64,000 nucleotides of DNA from Myxococcales bacterium (GTDB lineage Bacteria; Myxococcota; Myxococcia; Myxococcales; Anaeromyxobacteraceae): the NCBI GenBank assembly GCA_021806645.1, contig JAJZQX010000002.1, positions 186,001 through 250,000 of the forward strand, given 5' to 3'. Below the pieces are notes generated by a model, which was not told the origin of the DNA, did not search any database, and saw nothing but the letters and a program-made list of their open reading frames with translations. Of this stretch, positions 1-8,000 are shown in pieces (within the stretch, counting starts at the first letter, position 1; each line of letters opens with the position of its first letter). The position numbers and the translations under genes were made by a program.

Positions 1-1675
1 TGGTGACCGAGAAGAAGACGCCCACCAGCACGTAGACCCAGTCGAGGTTGAGCGAGAGCAGCCCCTTGATGAGCGTCGCCATCAGGGTGCCCTGCGGGGC
101 CGGGAACTTCTCGGTGCCGATGATGTGGGTGATGCCGGCCGCCAGCTGCTCGGCGGACGGCTTGTCGAGCAGGTTCACCGTCCAGCCGATCACCGCCGCC
201 GAGGCGATGGCGCCCACGAAGAGCGCGATCTGCTGCGCCCGCGGCGTGGCGCCGACCAGGTAGCCGGTCTTCAGGTCCTGCGAGGTGGCGCCGGCGTTGG
301 CGGCGGCGATGCAGACCATGCCGCCCACCACCAGCGCCATCGGCTCGTAGGCCGAGCCGGTCCAGCCCACGCCCACGAAGACCATGGCGGTGGCCATCAG
401 CGTGGCGATGGTCATCCCGGAGATGGGGTTGGAGGAGGAGCCGATCAGGCCGACGATGCGCGAGGAGACGGTGACGAAGATGAAGCCGAAGACGATGACC
501 AGCACCGCCACCAGCAGCCGGTTGAGGACCGAGTTGCCGGGCATGAAGGGGAGCGCCACCAGCACCGCCACCAGCGCCAGGCTGCCGGCGATCACGATGA
601 CGAAGGAGAGGTCGCGGTCGGTCCGCCTGGTGCCGGCGGCGGCGGCCTTGTCGGAGAGCGACCGGATCGAGTCGCGCAGCGAGGAGTAGATGGTTGGGAG
701 GGTCTTCAGCAGCGTGATGAAGCCGCCGGCCGCCACCGCCCCGGCGCCGATCTGCCTTACGAAGGCGAAGTAGACGGCCAGCGCCGGCTCCGCGAAGGCC
801 TGGGTCGCCGGATCCCATCCGCCCTTGCCGGCGGTCCCCACCTTCACCAGCTGCGCGTGGATGACGTCGGGCGGGACCAGGAAGGAGAGGAGCGGGATGA
901 GGCCGAGCCAGGCGAGGACGCCACCGGCCACCAGCACACCGCCGATCTTCGGCCCGATGATGTAGCCGACGCCCATGTACTCCGGCGTGATCTCGCCGTT
1001 GACGGTGGCGTTGGGCAGGAACTTGTTGGCCCGGGACGAGACCCAGGCCGGAACCTCGGCGATGACGTGGAAGACCTTCTGCAGGATGGCGTAGGCCATG
1101 GCGATGCCGACGCCCTGGAAGGCGGTCCTGGCGAAGTCGCCCCCCTTCTCGCCGGCGATCAACACCGAGGCGCAGGCGGCACCCTCCGGGTACTTCAGCT
1201 CCTCGTGCTCCTTCACGATGAGGGCGCGGCGCAGCGGGATCATCATGAGCACGCCGAGGATTCCGCCGATGACCGCCAGCGTGAAGAGGGTGAGCGGGGC
1301 GAAGTAGCCGGCGCCGACCGAGACGCCGGTGGTGGCGTCATTGGAGAGGAAGAGGAAGCCGGGGAGCGTGAAGACCACGCCGGCTGCGATCGACTCGCCC
1401 GCCGAGCCGGTCGTCTGGATGATGTTGTTCTCCAGGATGGTGGTCTTGAGGAACTTGCGCCCCAGCGAGATGGCGATGACCGCGATGGGTATGGAGGCCG
1501 AGACGGTCAGGCCGGCCTTCAAGGCCAGGTAGACGGTCGAGGCGCCGAAGATGATGCCGAAGATGGCCCCGGTGATGACCGCCTTCGGGGTCAGCTCGGC
1601 CATCATGGTCTCTGCGGCGACGTACGGCTTGAACTCCTTCACCGGTGCGGACGGGGAGGAGGCGGGGGCGCTCAT
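1..1675 (-). CDS. OPT family oligopeptide transporter (partial, C-terminus outside window)
   Basis: Reading inward from an ATG at 1675, the protein begins MSAPASSPSAPVKEFKPYV and then has many hydrophobic segments, for example ITGAIFGIIFGASTVYLA. The stretch NNIIQTTGSAGESIA is typical of the oligopeptide transporter (OPT) family, whose members carry peptides or metal chelates across the inner membrane. About 558 residues are visible; the gene runs off the window start, so the length cannot be judged. GGAG about eight bases before the ATG supports this start. It lies 28 bases downstream of hflX on the same strand, so the two may share a transcript. The family is clear; the substrate is not. 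Confidence 0.9.
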   Translation of the reverse strand, partial: MSAPASSPSAPVKEFKPYVAAETMMAELTPKAVITGAIFGIIFGASTVYLALKAGLTVSASIPIAVIAISLGRKFLKTTILENNIIQTTGSAGESIAAGVVFTLPGFLFLSNDATTGVSVGAGYFAPLTLFTLAVIGGILGVLMMIPLRRALIVKEHEELKYPEGAACASVLIAGEKGGDFARTAFQGVGIAMAYAILQKVFHVIAEVPAWVSSRANKFLPNATVNGEITPEYMGVGYIIGPKIGGVLVAGGVLAWLGLIPLLSFLVPPDVIHAQLVKVGTAGKGGWDPATQAFAEPALAVYFAFVRQIGAGAVAAGGFITLLKTLPTIYSSLRDSIRSLSDKAAAAGTRRTDRDLSFVIVIAGSLALVAVLVALPFMPGNSVLNRLLVAVLVIVFGFIFVTVSSRIVGLIGSSSNPISGMTIATLMATAMVFVGVGWTGSAYEPMALVVGGMVCIAAANAGATSQDLKTGYLVGATPRAQQIALFVGAIASAAVIGWTVNLLDKPSAEQLAAGITHIIGTEKFPAPQGTLMATLIKGLLSLNLDWVYVLVGVFFSVT

Positions 1676-1703
1676 GGTGGCTCCGTACGGCTGCTCAAGG
1701 GGG

Positions 1704-3422
1704 TCAGCGGTTGCCGGAATCTAGCCCGGGGCCACGGGGGGTTCCAGAAGAAGGTGGCGGGGCCCCGGCCTCCACGTCGGCGAAGGGGACCCGGCCGTCG
1801 TCCCAGAGCAGCCGGTCGCAGCGGTGGAGCAGGTCGCCCAGGCCGGCGCGCGCCGCCGCCGAGACCGCCACGCCGCCGGACTGGTGGGCCAGCGCCGTCC
1901 CCTCGCCCGGGGGGAGCCGGTCGATCTTGTTGTAGACCAGCACCCGCTTCTTCCCGAGCAGGTCGAGCTCGCCCAGGATCTTCTCGACCGAGCGCACCTG
2001 CTGCTCCCGCCGCGGATCGGCGGCGTCCACCACGTGGAGCAGCAGGTCGGCGTCGGCCAGCTCCTCCAGCGTGGCGCCGAAGGCGGCCACCAGGTCTTCC
2101 GGCAGGTCGCGGATGAAGCCGACCGTGTCGGTGATGATCACCTCGCGGTCGCGCGGGAAGCGCAGGCGCCGGCTGGTCGGGTCGAGGGTGGCGAAGAGCT
2201 TGTCCTCGACCAGCACGGTGGAGTGGGTGAGGGCGTTGAGCAGCGTAGACTTGCCGGCGTTGGTGTAGCCGACGATGGAGAGGACGGGCAGGTTGCGGTC
2301 GTTGCGCCTGCGGCGGCGCAGCTGCCGTTCCTCGGAGAGGCCGGCCACCCGCCGCTCCAGCGCGGTGATCCGGTCGCGCACCCGGCGCCGGTCGATCTCC
2401 AGCTTGGTCTCGCCGGGGCCGCGGCCGCCGATGCCGCCGGCCAGGCGCGAGAGCGAGTCGTCGCGCCCGGCCAGGCGCGGGTAGATGTACTTGAGCTGGG
2501 CCAGCTCCACCTGCAGCTTGCCGTCGGCGCTCTGCGCCCGCTGCGCGAAGATGTCGAGGATGAGCTGGGTGCGGTCGAGGATCTTGAGGCTGGTGGCCTC
2601 GGCGATGTGGCGGGCCTGCGAGGGCGAGAGGTCGGCGTCGAAGACGATCAGGTCAGCCATCAGCTGCATGGAGCGGAGCAGGATGTCCTCCAGCTTCCCC
2701 TTGCCGATGAGCGTGCGCGGGTCGACCTGGTTCCGGTGCTGGAGCGTGGCGTCCACCACCTCGACCCCGGCGGTGCGGGCCAGCTCCTTCAGCTCCTCGA
2801 GCGACGACTCGCCCTCCTCGCGCGACCGCTTCCGCCCCGAGACGCCCACCAGGATGGCCCGCTCCCGCCCGCCGGTGCCGCGCGCGGTCCGGGCCCGGGC
2901 GAACTCGTCCTCCAGCGCCAGGGCCCCGGCCAGCGCGTCATGGCGCAGCTCGTGGACCGACGCGACCGTCTCCTCCTGCCAGAGGGCGCCGGCCGGGTTC
3001 TCGGGTATGAGCCAGGCCAGGTGGATGCGGCCCGGCAGGCCGTCGGGCAGCGTCTCGATGGCGGCGACCAGGTCGAGCCGCAGCAGCGCCAGGTCGGTCT
3101 GGTCGTCGCGGGTGAGCGGCGTGGCGTCGAGGTGGGTGTGGACCAGCCGCAGGCCGCGCAGGCGGTGCGACCCGGCCCGGGCCCGGCCGATGTCGGGGAG
3201 CGTCAGCTTGCCGGCGTCGCCGACCATGACGGCCTGCACGTCCCCCTTGCGGTCGAGCAGCACGCCCACCTGCCGCCCCATCTCTCGCGACAGCTCGGTG
3301 AGGTGGCGCGCCAGCTCGGGGGAGACCACCTCGTCGGAGCCGACGCGGCGGCGCCAGGTCCGCTCCAGCGCCTTGAGCTGGGAGGGCTTGAGGCCGAGCA
3401 GGTTGCCGGTGATGTCGTTCAC
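1704..3422 (-). CDS. hflX: GTPase HflX
   Basis: This is a 572-residue ribosome-associated GTPase of the HflX family, known to bind the 50S subunit and split or rescue stalled ribosomes. The N-terminal part carries the HflX domain (QHRNQVDPRTLIGKGKLE, then GGIGGRGPGETKLE). The G domain follows, with G1 GYTNAGKST near residue 385, G3 DTVGF and G4 NKID near residue 498. It is longer than E. coli HflX (about 426) because of an extra N-terminal region of roughly 150 residues, as in many environmental HflX proteins. The chosen GTG start gives VNDITGNLLGLKPSQ. An open frame extends further upstream but looks non-coding and overlaps a transporter stub in another frame. Confidence 0.93.
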   Translation of the reverse strand: MNDITGNLLGLKPSQLKALERTWRRRVGSDEVVSPELARHLTELSREMGRQVGVLLDRKGDVQAVMVGDAGKLTLPDIGRARAGSHRLRGLRLVHTHLDATPLTRDDQTDLALLRLDLVAAIETLPDGLPGRIHLAWLIPENPAGALWQEETVASVHELRHDALAGALALEDEFARARTARGTGGRERAILVGVSGRKRSREEGESSLEELKELARTAGVEVVDATLQHRNQVDPRTLIGKGKLEDILLRSMQLMADLIVFDADLSPSQARHIAEATSLKILDRTQLILDIFAQRAQSADGKLQVELAQLKYIYPRLAGRDDSLSRLAGGIGGRGPGETKLEIDRRRVRDRITALERRVAGLSEERQLRRRRRNDRNLPVLSIVGYTNAGKSTLLNALTHSTVLVEDKLFATLDPTSRRLRFPRDREVIITDTVGFIRDLPEDLVAAFGATLEELADADLLLHVVDAADPRREQQVRSVEKILGELDLLGKKRVLVYNKIDRLPPGEGTALAHQSGGVAVSAAARAGLGDLLHRCDRLLWDDGRVPFADVEAGAPPPSSGTPRGPGLDSGNR

Positions 3423-3435
3423 GGGTCGCGCTCCA

Positions 3436-3570
3436 TCAGGACAGGGCCAGCAGCACGCCGAGCTGGCCGCCGCGGATCCGGACGCGCCCGAGCGGATAGC
3501 CGATGGCGGCGACGAGGAAGAGCAGCAGCAGCGGGTTCTGGGCGAGGAGGCGGACGAGCGTGTCGAGCAT
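3436..3570 (-). pseudogene. N-terminal stub of an AspT/YidE-type transporter
   Basis: A 44-codon frame begins MLDTLVRLLAQNPLLLLFL, continues through AAIGYPLGRVRI and GGQLGV, and then stops at a TGA. This closely resembles the first membrane segment of aspartate:alanine exchanger-type transporters (AspT/YidE/YbjL), normally about 550 residues long. The rest of the transporter is absent: hflX starts 13 bases beyond the stop. I read it as what is left after a large deletion. It could instead be a genuine single-span small protein. Family assignment is from sequence pattern alone. Confidence 0.55.
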
Positions 3571-3760
3571 GCGGGCGCGCGGAGTCTAGCAGCAGCCGGC
3601 GCGCTCCGCCCCGCCACCGCCGCGACGGGTGCCGCGGCGCTACGACGTCGAGGCCGGCGCCGCGTCGACCATCGATGCGCCGCACCCCCGTCGGTAGGGC
3701 GCCGTGCTGACCCGCGGGTGATGAGAATGCCCCCTGGGCCCACGACGCCGGCACCCGGCT

Positions 3761-3790
3761 TTGCGCCCCATACCGGGCGCGTGGTTCACT
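3761..3790 (+). promoter_or_regulatory. Candidate sigma70-type promoter for the exonuclease gene
   Basis: TTGCGC at 3761-3766 and TTCACT at 3785-3790 are separated by 18 bases. The -10-like box ends seven bases before the ATG at 3798, and there is no Shine-Dalgarno between them. If used, the transcript would begin at or next to the start codon (leaderless). Confidence 0.4.
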
Positions 3791-3797
3791 CCCGCGC

Positions 3798-4316
3798 ATG
3801 TCGCTCATCGTGGTCGACGTGGAGTCGGACGGGCCCTCGCCGGGCCACTACTCGATGGTCTCGTTCGGCGCGGTGGTGGTCGAGCCGACGCTCGGCAAGA
3901 CCTTCTTCGGCCAGGTGCGCCCCTTGAGCGACCGGTTCCTCCCGGAGGCGCTGGCCATCAGCGGCGTCACCCGCGAGCAGCACCTGCGCTTCGACGAGCC
4001 GGGCGAGGTGATGGCCCGCTTCGAGGCCTGGGTGAAGGAGGAGTCGAAGGGGAGGCCGGTCTTCTGCTCCGACAACCTGGCCTTCGACTGGATGTTCATC
4101 AACTGGTACTTCCACGAGACGCTGGGGCGGAACCCGTTCGGCTGGAGCGGCCGGCGCATCGGCGACCTCTACTGCGGAATGGTGAAGGACGGCTACGCCA
4201 CCTGGAAGCACCTGCGCAAGACGGCGCACACCCACCACCCGGTCGACGACGCCAGGGGGAACGCCGAGGCCCTGCTGGCCATGGTGGCCATGGGGCTGAA
4301 GCTGCCGGTGAAGTAG
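3798..4316 (+). CDS. DnaQ-like (DEDDh) 3'-5' exonuclease domain protein
   Basis: This 172-residue protein is a stand-alone RNase T/DnaQ-type exonuclease domain. The ExoI motif is VVDVESDG (D and E bind metal), the ExoII region is FCSDNLAFDWMF, and ExoIII is HHPVDDARGNAEAL with the DEDDh histidine and aspartate. All metal-ligand positions appear present, so it should be active on single-stranded DNA or RNA ends. There is no additional domain to name a specific role. The start is the first ATG; the upstream bases hold a -10-like box rather than a ribosome-binding site. Confidence 0.85.
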   Translation: MSLIVVDVESDGPSPGHYSMVSFGAVVVEPTLGKTFFGQVRPLSDRFLPEALAISGVTREQHLRFDEPGEVMARFEAWVKEESKGRPVFCSDNLAFDWMFINWYFHETLGRNPFGWSGRRIGDLYCGMVKDGYATWKHLRKTAHTHHPVDDARGNAEALLAMVAMGLKLPVK

Positions 4317-4343
4317 GCGCGGGGAAGCGCGCCGGCGGGGCGG

Positions 4344-4910
4344 CTAGAAGAGCGCGCCGGCCAGCGCCGAGAGCCGAAGGCCGTCGATGCGCTCCAGCGG
4401 CCGGGCCGCATCCTGGAAGACGTAGCGCCCCTCCAACCCGGCGTAGAGCGACGCGCCGAGCATCCGGCGGACGCCGAGCCCGGCGTGGTAGGCGAACTTC
4501 GAGGTGACCGTCGACGCCGCCGACCCGCCGCCGAGCGAGGTCAGGTTCACGCCCAGGCCGCCCACCGCGTAGGCCTCGAAGCCGAATTCGGAGGCGGCCA
4601 TCAGCTTGAGCGAGACGGTGAGCGGGATCACGGTGAGCCGCGTCCCGGTGCCGGTCAGCCGGCAGGTGTAGTAGCCGGCGTTGGCCTCGACCGAGACCAG
4701 GTCGTAGACGGCCCGGCCGAGCGAGAGCTCGAAGTCGGGGCCGGACGGGTGGCCGGCGATGCCCGGCGAGCGGAGCACGAAGGCGCCGGCGCGCAGCGTC
4801 GCGGCCCACGGCGGAGGGGCGTCCGGGCTCGCGGCGAGCGCGAGCGCGGGCGTGGCCAGCCCGAGGAGCGCCAGCAGCGCAAGCGCGGCGAGCGGCGTGG
4901 TCTTGGTCAT
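4344..4910 (-). CDS. Predicted outer-membrane beta-barrel protein
   Basis: The 188-residue product opens with a signal peptide (MTKTTPLAALALLALLGLATPALALA). It continues with alternating hydrophobic/polar strands such as FELSLGRAVYDLVSVEANAGYYT and ends LAGALF, a terminal phenylalanine typical of outer-membrane barrels. An AGGGAG ribosome-binding site precedes the ATG. It resembles the small eight-stranded OmpA/OmpW-like barrels, but I cannot assign a named family or a substrate. It converges with the exonuclease gene. Confidence 0.65.
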   Translation of the reverse strand: MTKTTPLAALALLALLGLATPALALAASPDAPPPWAATLRAGAFVLRSPGIAGHPSGPDFELSLGRAVYDLVSVEANAGYYTCRLTGTGTRLTVIPLTVSLKLMAASEFGFEAYAVGGLGVNLTSLGGGSAASTVTSKFAYHAGLGVRRMLGASLYAGLEGRYVFQDAARPLERIDGLRLSALAGALF

Positions 4911-5014
4911 GGATCTCCCTGGGCGGCGCGCACCGCGGCTCGAACGCTACCGGCGCCGGCCGGGCCGGGCAAGGGCGCACCGCCGAACGGCACGCCGCCG
5001 GCCGGCGGACGGGG

Positions 5015-8000
5015 TCAGGGCGCCGAGAGGAAGATGGCCGGCGCCGAGAAGCCGAAGTCGATCCAGCTGAGCCGGCCCGACCGATCGATGGCCAGGCTCT
5101 CCTTCATGGAGACGTGGTGCGACACCTGCCGCTGGGTCCCCTTGGCGAGGTCGGCCACCATGACCTGGAGCCCACCGGTGGGCGAGGTCTGGAGCCAGGC
5201 CGCGAAGTCGCCCGCCACGGTGAGGTTGCCGGCGGAGCCGGAACCGGCCGGGCCGAGCACGTCCTCGGTGTCGTCGCCGGTGTTGAAGAGGCCGTCCGGC
5301 CCGGTGCCGGCCACGGTGAGGTTCCCGTTCTCGTCGCGGAAGGCGATCTTGTCGCCTTGCACCGCCAGGCCGTAGGCGCCGTAGGGCAGGCCGGTGCTGG
5401 GCCGGTTGAGCACCAGCGTGACGTCGTCGGCCGTGCCGAACACGCCGTCGGCGCCCGGGTGGTGGACGCAGGCGTTCCAGCCGCTGCTCAGGCACTGGTA
5501 GGCCACCATGGCGGCGCTGATGCCGATACCGTTGTTGCCGGGCGTGGTGCCGGCGATGATCGGCAGGAGCGTGGTGGTTGGCGAGGCGACCGAGAGATCC
5601 GCGACCCGGTAGCGTGACAGGCCGCCCTCGGAGACGTTGAGGAGCGCCCGGCCGTCGCCCGCCGCCACCTGCCACGGCGTCCCCGTGTAGACGGCCGTGG
5701 GCGCCCCGAACCAGCTCGTCCCGGCGCGGATGCGCCGGTTGACGGTCGAGCCCTGGACCGTCACCAGGTAGGACCCGGCGGCGGCGAACGAGCTGGCGTA
5801 GAAGCCGCCTTGCTGCTCGGTCCCATCTGGCAACCGTGCGGTCAGGTTGTAGCCGCGGTGGAAGAAGAGGGTGCCCGCGCCGTTGGTGCCGAGCCCACTC
5901 AGGCCGTTCGACTCGATGGCCTCCCACCGGTAGGTGGCCAGGTCGGCGGCCAGCACGTCCGCCAGGTTGACGCCGTCGCCGAACACGCCATAGGCGACCA
6001 GGCCACCCGACAGGAGCGAAGGGCTGTGGCGCGGGATGGAGGACGGAAGCACACGGGCGACAGTGTCGTCGGCGCCGGGCGCATCGTCGAAGGCGCCGTC
6101 CGGGCCGGCGGACCAGTGGAGCAGCCAGTAGCTGCCCGAGGAGACGCCGGTCTCGGAGACCACCATGTGGCCGGGCTCGATGGTCAGGTCGGCGCCACCG
6201 GGAGCGGCGCCGGGGGCCAGGCGGGTCACGTCGGTATCGTCGATGGTGCCGTAGAGCCGATCCCGGCCTGCCGACCTGACGTGGAGGCGGGGCGCGCCAG
6301 CGGCGGACTCCAGCCATCCGAGCAGCAGGCCGTCGGAGGAGAGCGACGCGGCGATGGCGGTGGAGGGGAGCATCCAGGTGCTCGCGCCCGTGGCGTTGCC
6401 GAGGCCTCCCGCCTTGCAGTCGACGCGGAAGCTCCATGGCCAGGCGAAAGAAGACAGCATGCAGTCCCCGCCCATCAGGAGGTCCTGCACGTTGGTGCCG
6501 GCGGCGAGGGTGTAGAGCGTGGCCGGCGCCGGCATGGTGATGAAGGGGTCGAACCGGAACAGGTAGCCGCCCGAGTTGGGCTCCTGCACCTTCACGGTGT
6601 CGGTGCCGTCGGCGTTGGTCCGCTCCACCCAGGCGGCGTACTCGCGGCGCCGGGCGTGGTTCATCGAGCCGGTGACGTTGCGCACCGTCACCGTGGCCGG
6701 CGCCGTGTAGAAGGTGAACCAGGTGTCGTCGTTGGCCGCCGTGCAGAACAGGCCGTCGGGGCCGGGACGACGCACCGTCAGGACCAGGTTGCCGTCGCCG
6801 TGCACCACCGCCCTGGGGCCGAGCACGGCGATGCGCGGGACCACGGTGCCGAGCGCGCCGATGTTGCAGGCGTTGTCGCCCGCGTCGGGCCGGCCGTCGG
6901 CCCCGAGGTCGCGCAGGCGCAGGTACACGTCGGTGAAGCGGTAGCCGAGGAGCCGGCCGCGGCCGCGCGGGTTGGTGGCGCTCTCGGTGCCCACGTCCAC
7001 GGGGAGCAGGCTGGTGGCGGTGGACACCAGCTGGGAGGCGCCGCTGCCCACGTTGCCCGCCAGGTCCACGGCGCGGATGCCGACCGAGTTGCTGGTGCCG
7101 TCGAGGAGCGGGACGCGGATGGCCTTGAAGGTGGCGCCGTCGCAGACCAGCCGGGCGTCGCCGCAGCTGCAGCTACAGGGGCTGTAGACGCCGCCCGTGC
7201 GGCAGGCGGCCTTCGGGCAGAGCGCCCGGTAGCCGGAGCCGGTGTCCACCTCCACCCAGGCCACGTTCTTCCAGGCGACGCCGCCGCCGGCCGGGAGATC
7301 GGTGGCCGGCGCGGTCACGAAGAAGTCGGCGTACTCCGCGTGGACGGTGAGGAGCGACGGGTCGTAGAGCGGCGCGATGGTCGGGCTGGTCGGCGGGATC
7401 AGGTCGCTGGTCACCTCGATGAGCGCCTGCCCGCTGATCCGTCCGGCGCGGTCCACCGCCCGCGCGTAGAAGCAGGTCTTCTGGTCTGCCGCCAGGGAGA
7501 CGGCGGTGCTCGGGGTGGTGGCCGTGAAGGTGGCGGCGCTGGTGGCGGGGCAGCTCGCGGTGGCGGCCACGGTCGCGGTCACCGACTCGTACCGGTAGAA
7601 ATTGGCGTCCCCCTCGGAGCCCGAGATGGTGACGGTGGCGCTGGTGGAGTCCACCACCGCGCGGGCCGTGGAGAGCGTGGGCGCGACCGGGTCCTGCGAA
7701 TCCTGGATCACCTCGACGCTCGCGGCCGCGCCGGCGTTGCCGGCCGTGTCGATGGGGCGTGCCCAGAGGACGTTGCGGGCGTCGGCCACCAGGCCGCCGA
7801 AGGTGAGCGAGGAGGGCGTGCCGGTCACCAGCGTGGCCACGCTCCAGTCGGGCGACGGGCCGCGCGCCAGCTGGTACCCGCTCAGGTTGGGCGGGCTGGT
7901 GGCGTCGGTGGCCTGCACGGCCACGGGCACCACGACCGAGGCGGCCGCCGTGTAGCCCGGGAGCTGTGGCGGGGTGACGGCCGGCGCGCCCAGCACCAGG

